A stretch of 64,000 bases of DNA from Magnetococcus marinus MC-1 (GTDB lineage Bacteria; Pseudomonadota; Magnetococcia; Magnetococcales; Magnetococcaceae), in NCBI RefSeq assembly GCF_000014865.1, contig NC_008576.1, positions 1,393,501 through 1,457,500 on the forward strand. Reading direction: 5' to 3'. The notes under the pieces were generated by a model. It saw only the letters and a program-made list of their open reading frames with translations, did not search any database and was not told the origin of the DNA. Both the position numbers and the translations under genes were made by a program. Below, in pieces: positions 28,036 through 37,858 of this stretch (its first letter is position 1; each line of letters starts with the position of its first letter).

Positions 28036-29925
28036 TTGAAATATCGTCCAGAAATTGATGGTTTAAGGGCTGTTGCAGTGGTGCCTGTGCTCCTGTTTCA
28101 TGCTGGTTTAGAGGCGTTTAGCGGCGGTTATGTGGGCGTTGATGTTTTTTTTGTCATTAGTGGCTACCTCATTACATCCATTATCTTCAATGAAATACAG
28201 GCCGATAAATTTACACTCTTGAGCTTTTATGAACGCAGGGCTCGACGTATTTTGCCTGCACTGTTTTTTGTAATGATTATTTCGGTTCCCTTGGCATGGG
28301 CATGGTTAATGCCAAAATATCTTGAGGAGTTTTCTGATAGTTTGGTTGCTGTTTCAACTTTTTCATCCAATATTCTCTTTGGTCTTGAAAGTGGTTATTT
28401 TGATACAGAAGCAGAGCTTAAACCGTTTTTACACACGTGGAGTTTAGCCGTAGAAGAGCAGTATTATATACTCTTTCCACTGTTTATCATTTTAACCTGG
28501 CGGTTTGGTCAAAAAGTTTTATTTACCATTTTGGCTGTGTTATTCATCGTTTCCCTAATGGGTTCCCATTGGCTAATAGATTATCGGCCAACAGCGGCCT
28601 TTTTTCTTTTACCGACACGTGGTTGGGAAATTTTGCTCGGCGCACTCTGTGCTTTTTACCCCCTCAAAAACCCGACCAAGCCAACGTTTAACAACCATCA
28701 ATTTTTGAGTCTGTTTGGTCTTGTATTAATCCTTTATGCGCTCTTTATGTTTGACAAGTCCACACCAATGCCGAGCTTAATAACGCTTATCCCTACGGTT
28801 GGTGCGGCACTCGTCATTCTGTTTGCTCAAGAGCAGACATGGGTAAAAACCGCTTTGAGTAGCCGGTTGTTTGTTGGTATTGGCATCGTATCCTACAGTA
28901 CTTATCTTTGGCATCAGCCTATACTTGCATTTATACGGCATAAAAATAACAATTTATCGTTAAATTATTTGGAAGTTTGTTTGGCGCTAACCCTCACCTT
29001 TATGTTAGCATTTTTTTCATGGAAGTATATTGAGTTACCGGCCCGTAACGGAAGCTTGATCATTAGACGCCACTTTTTTTATATTGCCCTATTTTTCTCA
29101 TTGTTTTTAATTGGAACTGGTCTTGTGGGACATACCTATCAGGGCTTTCCGGGTCGATTTGACAAGGTGTTGGAAGGGGATTTAGGACAAGAACCTTTCT
29201 TTACCTTAATGGATCAACAATTTGTTGATTGTCCCCAGCATGAGATTGCACAACATGCTGTCTACCATAAAGGTTACATGCGGTGCAAACAATCCCAAGA
29301 GGGCGAAGTGGATATCGTCTTGCTAGGGGATTCCCATGCTGAACACCTGTTTTTGGGGTTGGCAGAGGCTTTAAAAGGTAGAAATATTGCCTATTATATA
29401 CAAAATATGGAGCCCTATCTTAGCAGTAAAGATTTTTCAGCCATTTTTTCTGAGCTATTACTTAACCATCGCAACCAAACCGTTCTTTTAACAATGCATT
29501 TTGTGGGCAGACTCAAAACCGTAGATACATCATTATACGATAATTTTTTGGCGGTTATTTCTGCTTTGGAAAAGAGCGGTAAACAGGTTGTCCTGCTCGG
29601 TGATGTGCCTCGTTTTAAAGTGAGGCCAGATATTTGTGTTTACCAAAATAAAAACACCAAAAACAGGTACGATTTATGTCAAATTAACCGCGCTGAAATA
29701 GAGGCTCAACGTGGCATTTTTCATCATGCTTTAAACAGGTTAAATAAGGAACACGGGGTCCGCTACGTTGATTTGTATCCCATTTTTTGTAAAGAAGGCC
29801 TATGCAGCATGTCAAAAGGGGGATACACCTTATACCGGGACGCCAATCATCTGAACATCTATGGCAGCCGCCAAGTAGGCGCTTATATTTTAAAACAAGT
29901 ACCTGAGTTAATTTTGAAGCCGTGA
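28036..29925 (+). CDS. Acyltransferase 3 with C-terminal SGNH domain (OafA/YrhL-like)
   Basis: Membrane O-acyltransferase of 629 residues. The start is TTG at 28036 with AGGG upstream and the family hallmark YRPEIDGLRAVAVVPVLLFHA directly after it. About ten membrane segments span ~1-370, with GGYVGVDVFFVISGYLIT, FYERRARRILPALF and HTWSLAVEEQYYILFP. The C-terminal SGNH hydrolase-like domain (~390-629) shows VLLGDSHAEHL (block I Ser), VLLGDVPRF and DANHLNIYGSRQVG (block V Asp-x-x-His). Known: such proteins transfer acetyl groups to O-antigen, capsule or peptidoglycan. It is the first gene of the glycan region and plus-strand, unlike the next four genes. Confidence 0.9.
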   Translation: MKYRPEIDGLRAVAVVPVLLFHAGLEAFSGGYVGVDVFFVISGYLITSIIFNEIQADKFTLLSFYERRARRILPALFFVMIISVPLAWAWLMPKYLEEFSDSLVAVSTFSSNILFGLESGYFDTEAELKPFLHTWSLAVEEQYYILFPLFIILTWRFGQKVLFTILAVLFIVSLMGSHWLIDYRPTAAFFLLPTRGWEILLGALCAFYPLKNPTKPTFNNHQFLSLFGLVLILYALFMFDKSTPMPSLITLIPTVGAALVILFAQEQTWVKTALSSRLFVGIGIVSYSTYLWHQPILAFIRHKNNNLSLNYLEVCLALTLTFMLAFFSWKYIELPARNGSLIIRRHFFYIALFFSLFLIGTGLVGHTYQGFPGRFDKVLEGDLGQEPFFTLMDQQFVDCPQHEIAQHAVYHKGYMRCKQSQEGEVDIVLLGDSHAEHLFLGLAEALKGRNIAYYIQNMEPYLSSKDFSAIFSELLLNHRNQTVLLTMHFVGRLKTVDTSLYDNFLAVISALEKSGKQVVLLGDVPRFKVRPDICVYQNKNTKNRYDLCQINRAEIEAQRGIFHHALNRLNKEHGVRYVDLYPIFCKEGLCSMSKGGYTLYRDANHLNIYGSRQVGAYILKQVPELILKP

Positions 29926-30050
29926 CTTTAATGGTGTCATGATCAGGATAACCATTTGAAACTATGCTGAAATATTGTTCAGCAAGAACCGTTAAGAAAC
30001 GCAGCCAGGCGGTGAAATGGTCATCCATCCTAATAAAGGGGGGGAATGCC

Positions 30051-30719
30051 CTAACGGTCGCCCTGTTTTTTGGTGCCTAGGATAAAAAACTGCTTGCCTA
30101 TTAGGGGCCAAATCCATGGTAAATGGAGATAGAGGCGAATGATCCAATGGAATTTCGGCAACCTCGTCTGTGTTGACCAAGGTAGAAACCTCGGGTATAG
30201 CGTAGTGACGCGGAAGCCATTTTTTGCAAAACCCTCTGCGCAAGAAAGGTGGGTTAGCGGCAGTTGGTGATCAAAATAGTCCCAATAGCGTGGACCTGAA
30301 TAGCGCAAATTTGGCTGTAAGGCCATAAAAGTACCATCTACCCGTAAAACACGCCAAACCTCCTGGAGCACTTTATCCATAGCGGCTTTATCTGGCAGAT
30401 GCTCAAAAAAATTGCTCGTAAAGACAACATCGAGAGAATCATCTGGTATCTCGTGCAGGGCTGTGGCACCCGTGTGGATAAATTGAATCTCTGGTGGAAG
30501 GTAATGTGCAGCATCGGCATTAAGATCAACAGCATACTTTTTTCCAGCTTTGATGTTGCGGCTAAAATGGCCATAACCGCAAGCCAGATCCAGCACCACA
30601 TCCGTCGGTTTGACAAAACGCTGAAAAAAACTTTCACACAGCGTAGCCCAAAGCCCCTCATTAACCTTTAACTGCTGGGGGGAAAAACGGTATTGATAGA
30701 GTTCCTTAAGATTGTCCAT
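30051..30719 (-). CDS. Class I SAM-dependent methyltransferase
   Basis: Protein of 222 residues with the Rossmann methyltransferase motifs: VVLDLACGYGHFSRNI (SAM-binding glycine loop), KYAVDLNADA (acidic end of strand 2), DVVFTSNFFEHLPDKAAMDKVLQEVWRVLRVDGTFM and a His/Pro-rich C-terminus. GGGAGA lies before the ATG. Known: this group often methylates sugars or lipid-linked intermediates. Its location next to a polytopic glycosyltransferase-like gene on the same strand suggests glycan modification; the substrate is unknown. Confidence 0.85.
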   Translation of the reverse strand: MDNLKELYQYRFSPQQLKVNEGLWATLCESFFQRFVKPTDVVLDLACGYGHFSRNIKAGKKYAVDLNADAAHYLPPEIQFIHTGATALHEIPDDSLDVVFTSNFFEHLPDKAAMDKVLQEVWRVLRVDGTFMALQPNLRYSGPRYWDYFDHQLPLTHLSCAEGFAKNGFRVTTLYPRFLPWSTQTRLPKFHWIIRLYLHLPWIWPLIGKQFFILGTKKQGDR

Positions 30720-30780
30720 CGAATTTCTCCCAAGCGCGTTTTAATCTCGAACGGTGCAAATTGGTTCAACAAGGGTTCGA

Positions 30781-32307
30781 CTATGGGCTGTCTGGCTTTT
30801 TTACCCATACGCTATCCCCCCCACAGGTGATGTTGGTCCTCTGGTACTTGTGAAGGCTGCCAAGATCATACTGGTTCCGAACTTCCGGCGAAAGTAGAAG
30901 GGTCTTGAAATAGCCCTGTTCAATCAGTCCACCAATGCCGTTATGTTCAAATTTGTCTGGATTAAGGTGCCGACTCTCATAATAGGCCCACCACGGAATA
31001 AAACCTTCACCACTCAACCAGGGTAACGAAAGCCATTTCTGGATTTGCAAATACCGTGGCGCGTCATAGGGTTGTAAGCAGGCCATCGTCTTTGTTAAAA
31101 AACGATGCTCCTCTTGGATGTTGGTTTTACCCCGAAGGCCAAATAATACGAGCAACAACAGGAGAATAAATATTCCCCAAAAAACACGATACCCCCCAAT
31201 AATGAGCGTGTGAAACTGTGGCGTCGTTGCATAAGCTTGAAACAGGGCTGCGGATGTCATGGTCAAAAATAGAGCCGAGGGGAAAAAATAATTATCGCTG
31301 GAAGCAGATTGCATGGACGCGATAAAACAGAGCACTGTGGATAGAACGGAGCCTGTGATTAACAACATTGGAAAAGGCATGTTGGAGCTTATCTTGCGTC
31401 CATAAAACCCGCGATTTATAGCCGCGAGTGCCAATAGCAACCCAAAAATACCGACAATCGGGAAATATTTAGCCGTATACAGGATCAGCACGTCAATGCC
31501 GTGACGAAAAGGGAAGAGTAAAATGCTCTGGTCTTCACTGAAAAAGACAGTGTGCATATAGCTCTGGCCACCAATCATAAAGGTGGTCGCCCACATGCTT
31601 ATAGACAACAAACTTAGCATAAGCGCCAGTCGCCACTGACGATTCCACAAAAGATATAGTCCGATGGTCATCAGTATGGTTATGCTTACCTGCTTGAAAG
31701 ACCAAGCTAAATAACAAAATAGTGCCGCTAAAAAAACCGCCTTAACGGGTTTTTTTTCAATATATTTCATAAACATAACAAGGGCTAAGCATTCCATCGC
31801 CGAAGCCCAAACATCGGGACGGGTGGTGAAGGACCAAAAACCGTGCAGAGGGCCTAGGAAAAGGAGGCAGGCCAATGAAAAGCTTAACCATTTTCCTGAC
31901 GATTGATCTTGGGGTAATATCAGCCGAAGTCCGATGGTCAGGCTAGCTAGCCCCACCAAAGAGCCTATCATTGTAAAAAAACGGGTTATGGTGGAAAACC
32001 ATGCCTCGTTCAGTCCCCAGACTTCCATGGCAAAATGAACAAAATTTCCATACGAATAGAAAAAAAGCCAGTTGAAAGGTGCCCTGTTAAAGGGGGCATC
32101 AAAAGGATTTCTAAACAAAGGGTCGCCATGATTGAGCTGCCAAATGGAGAGCACCGCATCATATTCAAAGCCGGTGGTCATACCCAATAAAGGGGTTCCA
32201 GAGAGCAAAATCGAATCGAAGCGAAGCAACCATAAGATCAAAACAAACGGTATGCCAAAAGCGGTAATCCAATTGATTTTATGCCAATAATGACGAGTCG
32301 TATCCAT
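30781..32307 (-). CDS. Polytopic membrane protein, probable GT-C-type glycosyltransferase
   Basis: Integral membrane protein of ~508 residues with roughly 11-12 hydrophobic segments and a ~100-residue soluble C-terminal domain (from ~405: GLRGKTNIQEEHRFLTKTM). A large first periplasmic loop (~40-75) contains MTTGFEYDAVLSIWQLNHGD. The two loops and the overall topology match GT-C/PMT-like glycosyltransferases, which use polyprenyl-phosphate sugars. No individual catalytic motif is certain (an Asp in the first loop is the likely candidate). The start at 32307 is preferred: GGAGG nine bases upstream. It is followed by the methyltransferase. Confidence 0.7.
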   Translation of the reverse strand: MDTTRHYWHKINWITAFGIPFVLILWLLRFDSILLSGTPLLGMTTGFEYDAVLSIWQLNHGDPLFRNPFDAPFNRAPFNWLFFYSYGNFVHFAMEVWGLNEAWFSTITRFFTMIGSLVGLASLTIGLRLILPQDQSSGKWLSFSLACLLFLGPLHGFWSFTTRPDVWASAMECLALVMFMKYIEKKPVKAVFLAALFCYLAWSFKQVSITILMTIGLYLLWNRQWRLALMLSLLSISMWATTFMIGGQSYMHTVFFSEDQSILLFPFRHGIDVLILYTAKYFPIVGIFGLLLALAAINRGFYGRKISSNMPFPMLLITGSVLSTVLCFIASMQSASSDNYFFPSALFLTMTSAALFQAYATTPQFHTLIIGGYRVFWGIFILLLLLVLFGLRGKTNIQEEHRFLTKTMACLQPYDAPRYLQIQKWLSLPWLSGEGFIPWWAYYESRHLNPDKFEHNGIGGLIEQGYFKTLLLSPEVRNQYDLGSLHKYQRTNITCGGDSVWVKKPDSP

Positions 32308-32325
32308 AGTGATTAAGGCCTCCAA

Positions 32326-32743
32326 TCAAGCGCTTTAAGAAGAATCTCATTCCAATGGTGATGCGTGATTGCGCCAGTGTGGGCTAGGGTCTCACGGACG
32401 GCGTAAATCATTTGTATGGCGATGCGGGAAAGTTTATGGAACGCATTGGGCGTTGTTGTATGAACGGGGAAGAGGGCGGATCTTTTTCCCCTCGTTCCCG
32501 GTGTTAAAATCATCAAACAGGATCGCTTACTGGCATGCCAAGCGTTGTCTGCGCGTGCGTGCCTGACAGCAGAGCAAAGCCCCCATAGCTGGATGTGCAT
32601 TACCGGAAAGAGATGAACATAACCTCGCTCAGGCGAAAAAACAGAAATGGCGCCCTTTGCCAACTTGTTTTTATCCTTCTATGACAGGGAGACCCTTACA
32701 CCGGCCCCTTTTGCTGAGTAAGATCATGTTGATTTTTAAGGAT
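32326..32743. other. intergenic stretch in the glycan cluster
   Basis: About 420 bases. A 116-codon minus-strand frame (32313-32663) has no domain, no plausible ribosome site and an odd composition, so I do not call it. The promoter of the 30781-32307 gene is expected here. Confidence 0.35.
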
Positions 32744-33478
32744 TTAAAAAGATAATCTTTTATAGATAAACCAAGGGATCATTCTCAGAATCAGGGCAAT
32801 CCAACGCCAATATCCTGGCCAAAAACGTATGCCTGAACGATTGGAAGGCAACATTTGTACCAGCTTAGCCAGTTGGTGAGGATCCTGAGGGGGGAGGAGG
32901 GTGCGTTGCGCGAAAGATTGGTTGGTTGCTAAATAGCCGACGTTAATCAGCCACACAGCGGGGCCTTGATCGTTTAACCCATGGGCAAGACTTTCAAAAT
33001 AGCTGATCAAGGCTCGTTTGGCGGATGAATAGATGATGTTGCGCCCCCGTCCCCGTATGGAGGAAATACTGCCAAATGCCACAATTTTGGAACCGGGGGT
33101 TGATCGAAGGTGCGGTAGAAAATGGGAAATAAACATAGCAACTGAAGTAAAATTGACGCGCAGAATTTTTTCAAGCTGTTTGGGTTCGATCGTCAGAAGG
33201 TCGGCATCGTCGGTAAAACCAACGGGTAGTAGCACCCCTTTTAACGGGGGGAGCTCGGACAACCGTGCTTCAATGGCGGAAAAAGGCCAATCTCCATTAG
33301 AAAGATCTTGGGCAAAATAGCGTACTTGCACACCGAAACGTAACGACAGATCTGCAACCATCCGTTCACAATCGCGGGAATCGGATGAAATCAGCAGTAG
33401 CGGATGACCCTTTTGCGCATAGTGTTCAGCCAAGGCGCGACCAAGTCCAGCCGATGCGCCGACAATCATTTGTGTCAT
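32744..33478 (-). CDS. Short-chain dehydrogenase/reductase, DprE2-like
   Basis: NAD(P)-dependent reductase of 244 residues. It has the glycine-rich nucleotide site MIVGASAGLGRALAEHYA, PVGFTDD after strand 4 (in place of NNAG), the catalytic Ser in IVAFGSISSIRGRG and the Tyr-x-x-x-Lys in IIYSSAKRALISYFESLAHGL. Its ATG overlaps the stop of the FAD oxidase gene (ATGA at 33475-33478), so the two are co-translated. Known: DprE1/DprE2 together epimerise decaprenyl-phosphoryl-ribose to the arabinose form through a 2-keto intermediate; DprE2 does the reduction. The pairing supports this role by inference. Confidence 0.82.
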   Translation of the reverse strand: MTQMIVGASAGLGRALAEHYAQKGHPLLLISSDSRDCERMVADLSLRFGVQVRYFAQDLSNGDWPFSAIEARLSELPPLKGVLLPVGFTDDADLLTIEPKQLEKILRVNFTSVAMFISHFLPHLRSTPGSKIVAFGSISSIRGRGRNIIYSSAKRALISYFESLAHGLNDQGPAVWLINVGYLATNQSFAQRTLLPPQDPHQLAKLVQMLPSNRSGIRFWPGYWRWIALILRMIPWFIYKRLSF

Positions 33479-34812
33479 AGTCCCAACCTCTGCGACAGGG
33501 CGGACTGAAAACGCCGGGTCGGATCAATGTGGTGGATAACCTGCCTGAAAGGGGCGTAGCCAGGATAGGCCTTTTGCACCATTTCCATGCTGAGGCGATT
33601 ATCTTTAAGAATATTGGGTAGTGCCAGATGTTCCAGGGCAAGGGCATCCAGCCTTTCAAAAAAAAGGCCATTAGAAGACGAAGGGATAAGATCCAACGTT
33701 ACCGCTATGCCAGATTCAGCAAAACGGAGATACGAGGCAGGTGCTTCAAACCCTTTCATCGCCATAAGCATGATGGGAGCAGAGGTTGATTGAACAAGCC
33801 GTTCGAGAGCCGTCAGAAAGGATTCTGCCTTGTTCCAGGGAACAAGAAGCTGGATCTCTGTAAAGCCGGGCCTTCCATATAAGCGGTGATACCAAGGATT
33901 GGCAACGAATGGAAAGAGGGCTGCATAAAGAGATGTGATCCGCAGGTCAAGATGGCGTGTTTGGAGGGTATAATAGAGACCGTTGATGACCGAAGCTGAC
34001 CATTGATTCCAAAGAGCAAAGGGCAACCGACAGCGTTGTTGCGCCGTTAATGGCTGAAAAAATTCCTCGGATTTAGAGGGTATTGGTAACTCTTCTCCCT
34101 TACGGCACCAAGAACCGCGATAAAAAACACCTCTACCCCACGGTTTGCGATGGTGTGATGCATCATGCCAAGCATAGGCAAAGTCGACCTCTTGGGCCGA
34201 TTGCAGCAGAGCCAGCGATTCGAGAGCGGTTCTAACAACCACGGGCTGGATCTCAACCCTGTCCGAGATCACAGGGCTAAGCTGCAACGTGGCATCTATA
34301 ATCAGGCCCGTCAACCCTAGGCCACCGCATGTTGCGTTGAACAGCTCAGCGTTCTCTTCAGGACTGGTACAAACGGTTTGACCATCTGCCAAACACAGGG
34401 TCAGCGCTCGTACGCATTGGCGAAAGGTGCCATCTTTTGCAGGGTTTTTCCCGTGCACATCACCGGCTATACAACCACCAATGGTAATGCCCGGATAACC
34501 AGGTTGTACTTTAAGGTATAGCCGTTTGGATATGGACCAGTGGAACAGTTTTTCCAAGGGCATGCCTGCTTCGACAGTGACCGTGCCCTTTTGTTTGTCG
34601 AAGGCTAAAAAACGATCAAACCGAACCATCTCCTGGCTAAGCGTGTTAGATCCAAAACTGGCCGGGACATAGGAGTATCCGCCACCACGGGGGATTCGCT
34701 GTCTCTGGGGATCAACGCTTTCCAACTGCACAAGTCGATCTGGTCGCTGATGTTGGCCCTCAATGGGGTCACACTGGGTATACGTGACAAACGGAGTTGA
34801 TCTAACTTGCAT
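33475..34812 (-). CDS. FAD-linked oxidoreductase, DprE1-like
   Basis: VAO-type flavoenzyme of ~445 residues. The FAD-binding half has RIPRGGGYSYVPASFG, VQPGYPGITIGGCIAGDVHGKNPAKDGTF (the conserved PG-x-x-x-T-x-GG and DVHGKN) and CGGLGLTGLI. The substrate half contains FAYAWHDAS and GRPGFTEIQLLVPW. It probably starts at ATG 34812; an upstream TTG at 34830 is possible. It oxidises C2 of a polyprenyl-phospho-ribose in the family prototype. With the overlapping SDR gene it forms a DprE1/DprE2-like pair, suggesting D-arabinofuranose in the surface glycan. The substrate is inferred. Confidence 0.85.
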   Translation of the reverse strand: MQVRSTPFVTYTQCDPIEGQHQRPDRLVQLESVDPQRQRIPRGGGYSYVPASFGSNTLSQEMVRFDRFLAFDKQKGTVTVEAGMPLEKLFHWSISKRLYLKVQPGYPGITIGGCIAGDVHGKNPAKDGTFRQCVRALTLCLADGQTVCTSPEENAELFNATCGGLGLTGLIIDATLQLSPVISDRVEIQPVVVRTALESLALLQSAQEVDFAYAWHDASHHRKPWGRGVFYRGSWCRKGEELPIPSKSEEFFQPLTAQQRCRLPFALWNQWSASVINGLYYTLQTRHLDLRITSLYAALFPFVANPWYHRLYGRPGFTEIQLLVPWNKAESFLTALERLVQSTSAPIMLMAMKGFEAPASYLRFAESGIAVTLDLIPSSSNGLFFERLDALALEHLALPNILKDNRLSMEMVQKAYPGYAPFRQVIHHIDPTRRFQSALSQRLGL

Positions 34813-35212
34813 GAATTTTGCTTGTTTCAACTTATTACGGGTTTGGAAGGCCGTAGAAACGCGCCTACGGGGGGAGATCGCGCTTTTTTGTTTTTTCGAG
34901 CGATTGGAAGTTCATGGTAATGCATGTCATGAATGAATGGAAGGAAAAGAGCCCGACTTCCCAGCCAATATAAAGGACCCTCCCTCTGGCGCTACCGCGC
35001 AGGGAGAGGGTGTTTGATGTTTACTCATATCCACCGAGATATTCTGTCGTGGTGAGCGGCCAAACAGAATGGTGGCGTTTTCAGTTATCCAAGAGTGGAT
35101 TAATCGTTAGGCGATCAATGTAAGATGCGAGGGAGCGTTTCAACACCAGAGCTTCCATCTTTTCAAACATCCTGCATTGACTAAAGTTTTTCAGTCTAGA
35201 AGGGTCTTGCCC
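34813..35212. promoter_or_regulatory. divergent intergenic region with a hairpin
   Basis: About 400 bases between the minus-strand DprE1-like gene and the plus-strand glycosyltransferase. An inverted repeat at about 34977-35011 (ACCCTCCCTCTG ... CAGGGAGAGGGTG, imperfect) could form a hairpin. Promoters for both directions must lie here; I cannot assign boxes with confidence. Confidence 0.45.
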
Positions 35213-35950
35213 ATGCCGTGCGAAGATGAAGGTATAAGCCTGTTTTTCCCCGTTTATAAAGATGAAGAGACCATCGAGCTGATGGCCCATAAAGCATTAG
35301 CCATGCTTGGAGAGTTGGAAAGACCCTATGAAATTATTATCGTAAACGATGGCTCACCCGACCGTTGCGGTGAGTTGGCCGATGCGCTCGCTATAAAATA
35401 TCCTCAAATTCGGGTTATCCACCATCCGAAAAATTTGGGTTATGGTGCGGCTATTCGAACAGGATTAAAGGCAGCAAAACACAACTGGATCTGCATGGTC
35501 GATGGGGATGATCAATACGATGTGTTTGAGTTTTTACATCTATTGAAATTGATCAATCATTATGACCTGATCATCACCTTCCGCTATAAGAAAATTTACT
35601 CCGCGTGGCGTATTTTTATCTCTTGGGTCTACAATATCCTTTTACGTATTTTGTTTCGGACCCCGTTCCGCGATATTTCTACCGGCTTGCGCATTGTCAA
35701 TCGAAGGATTCTTGAAGATGTGGAGTTAACATCCAACAGTCCGTTTATCGGGGCTGAATTGGCCATTAAGAGCATGTTGATGGGGTACCCTGTGGGGGAG
35801 GTCGGCATCCAGACCTTTCCCCGTAATTTTGGTGACGGGAGTGCTACCACGTGGGCCAATATCCTTGCCACGATCAGAGATATGGTTCGGGTTTATAAAC
35901 ATGTGTTTTCGCAAGATTATAAAACAAAATTTCGGCGGGAAATGGATTGA
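35213..35950 (+). CDS. Family 2 glycosyltransferase (dolichol-phosphate mannosyltransferase-like)
   Basis: Cytoplasmic or membrane-associated GT2 enzyme of ~245 residues. It shows SLFFPVYKDEETIELMAHKAL, YEIIIVNDGSPDRCGELAD (nucleotide-binding Asp), HHPKNLGYGAAIRTGLKAA, the DxD-type CMVDGDDQYD and FRDISTGLRIVNRRIL. AGAAGGG lies before the ATG at 35213; a TTG at 35177 is less likely. It probably makes a polyprenyl-phosphate sugar for GT-C enzymes such as the one at 30781. It is short and lacks the C-terminal membrane helices of larger homologues. Confidence 0.85.
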   Translation: MPCEDEGISLFFPVYKDEETIELMAHKALAMLGELERPYEIIIVNDGSPDRCGELADALAIKYPQIRVIHHPKNLGYGAAIRTGLKAAKHNWICMVDGDDQYDVFEFLHLLKLINHYDLIITFRYKKIYSAWRIFISWVYNILLRILFRTPFRDISTGLRIVNRRILEDVELTSNSPFIGAELAIKSMLMGYPVGEVGIQTFPRNFGDGSATTWANILATIRDMVRVYKHVFSQDYKTKFRREMD

Positions 35951-36407
35951 TCTGTTGGTCATAACCGACCCCTAGTGGCCAAGGATTCCACCAACCGAAC
36001 TTGGCATGTTCTGGACAGATAAAGGTGTGATATCCGCAGCCCTTGAAGATTACAGCGGTGCATACCCTTCAAGATCGTATAGGCCATGTCATTGTCGATA
36101 ACAGGATGTGGATGGGCGGTTAGAAAGGCTCACCAACGTGCTTGTGGCATGGTTTTAAGGATGGTCATTGCCTTGGCACATGGTCTCCATGGGTTAGAGG
36201 TGCTGGGTAAGTCAGCAGAGCGCGCCATTTCTGTTTTTTTCTTGCCCAAAAAGCCTCCATACTCAATGAACGATGCCACATGGCTTTAATGCCGGATAGG
36301 TTACGCTGATTTTTCCAAGTCAGAGGTCAATGAGATGAGGGCACATCTGTGCCTAAAAAGTTTTAAGACTAAGAACTTTGCTGGCATCGTCCTGCCCTCA
36401 GGAAGGT
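35951..36407. other. intergenic stretch, no convincing gene
   Basis: About 455 bases between the glycosyltransferase and the acyltransferase. A 67-codon plus-strand frame at 36086-36289 contains MVLRMVIALAHGLHGLEVL, faintly like the EAL-domain stretch ALAHGLGLEVVAEGVE, but the rest does not match. It may be a very decayed EAL remnant or chance. Confidence 0.3.
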
Positions 36408-37442
36408 ATGCCGTATCATAACCGTGCAACTGGTTTTGGATGCCTCCTTGTGTCTCTACCTGATTCTACTTCCAAACATCATCTCCATGCTGTGCATGCG
36501 CTACGCGGCGTTGCGGCATTGAGCGTAGCATGGTTTCATTTTACCCATGGTAATGAAATTTTTGCAGCTTATGGCGGTTGGTTAGTCGCTCTTGGGAACC
36601 ATGGTTGGGCGGGGGTTGAGATTTTTTTTGTTATCTCTGGCTTCATTGTGCCATTGAGTATGCATCGGGCTGGATATCATTGGCGCCACCTTTGGGCATT
36701 TATAGGGAAACGGTTGGCAAGAGTTGAGCCGCCTTATTTATTAAGTATTGTCTCTATTCTGATTCTTAATAGTCTCTCTTCCATGCATCCAGCTTTTAAA
36801 GGTTCTCCTTTTGTTTTAGACTGGGCACAAATTACCCCTCATTTTCTTTATTTAGTAGAAATTATGGATAAAGTTTGGCTCAATCCCGTTTATTGGTCTT
36901 TAGCCATCGAATTTCAATACTATCTTTATATTATGATTACCTTGCCTTTTATTCAAGGAAGGGGCTTGGGGTTATGGGTAACCCTTTTATTGCCATTGGT
37001 GTTGTCATATTGGGGTGGACATTTTTTGCCACAGTACTGGCATTTTTTTCTGTTTGGGCTTCTGGCTTTCCGTCGTTATAGTGGGCTGGCGAGTACCGTG
37101 GAAAATAGATGGTTCGTGGTACCACTCACCATCTATTGTTATAGCGCGTCAGGTATTGCTTTGACGATTCTTGCCCTCAGCAGTTGGATTATTGTTCAAC
37201 TTCCTTTTCCACGTATTAACTGGTTGGCCTTTTTAGGAACCATTTCCTACTCCCTTTATCTCTTACATGTACCCATTGGTGGGCGTGTGATCAATATTGC
37301 TATTCGTTTTGTGGATTCGGTTTGGGAGCAGTGGCTGGCCGTGTTTATTGCAACGGCGGCTAGTATCATGGCTTCATATGTCTTCTTTAGGGTCGTTGAA
37401 TATCCCAGTCAGCTTTTGGCCGCCAAGATTCGTTACCGATAG
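36408..37442 (+). CDS. Acyltransferase 3 family membrane protein
   Basis: O-acyltransferase of ~344 residues without the SGNH domain. Family motifs are HAVHALRGVAALSVAWFHFTH (catalytic His region), GWAGVEIFFVISGFIVP, FIGKRLARVEPPYLL and PVYWSLAIEFQYYLY. It has about ten membrane segments and ends VVEYPSQLLAAKIRYR. The start at ATG 36408 has AGGAAGG directly upstream and is preferred over the TTG at 36378. It probably acetylates or acylates a sugar of the cluster's glycan on the inner membrane. It ends the plus-strand glycan genes. Confidence 0.85.
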   Translation: MPYHNRATGFGCLLVSLPDSTSKHHLHAVHALRGVAALSVAWFHFTHGNEIFAAYGGWLVALGNHGWAGVEIFFVISGFIVPLSMHRAGYHWRHLWAFIGKRLARVEPPYLLSIVSILILNSLSSMHPAFKGSPFVLDWAQITPHFLYLVEIMDKVWLNPVYWSLAIEFQYYLYIMITLPFIQGRGLGLWVTLLLPLVLSYWGGHFLPQYWHFFLFGLLAFRRYSGLASTVENRWFVVPLTIYCYSASGIALTILALSSWIIVQLPFPRINWLAFLGTISYSLYLLHVPIGGRVINIAIRFVDSVWEQWLAVFIATAASIMASYVFFRVVEYPSQLLAAKIRYR

Positions 37443-37648
37443 CTCAGCATAACCCCTAAGTCCTACCGTGAGAGCCGCATCTTGCGTCAGGGTGCAGGCT
37501 TGGCTTTGCTCAATTGGGATTGAGGCTGCTCGATGTGCAGAGGCGTGTTTGCGCAGGGGAGAAATAAACGGTCTTTAGGTCATCGAGACCGAAAAATGGG
37601 ATAACCCTGAACATTTGGCCAACATGTCAGCCTTTTTTCGGCGGGTCG

Positions 37649-37767
37649 GTTGCGTTGGATAATCTCGGCGCTGGCCATGCATCCCCCAATCCGCGCCCAA
37701 TTTTAAACCGGATTATCTCAAGATTGATCGGGAACGGGTATTTGGTATTCATAACGATAACTTTTAA
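37649..37767 (+). pseudogene. EAL-domain (c-di-GMP phosphodiesterase) remnant
   Basis: Two frames together give LDNLGAGHAS (compare the EAL motif DDFGTGYSS) and then PDYLKIDRERVFGIHNDN (compare D-LKID--FV). They are separated by about 12 codons with a frame change. This is the middle of an EAL domain with no start, no EAL motif itself and no C-terminus, so it is a decayed fragment. The remaining 37443-37858 interval holds nothing else that I can recognise apart from the photolyase ribosome-binding site. Confidence 0.6.
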
Positions 37768-37858
37768 GGCGGTCATTATGGTGCAAAGCGTAAGCATCGC
37801 GCGGTTCTTGCTCACAAGATCCCGTGCAACCGCCTGGAAATCCTGAGGGGGTCGACCC

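Noticed and set aside
36086-36289. Possible EAL-domain remnant (ALAHGLHGLEVL)
   Set aside because: Only about twelve residues match and the neighbouring sequence does not; it cannot be told from chance.
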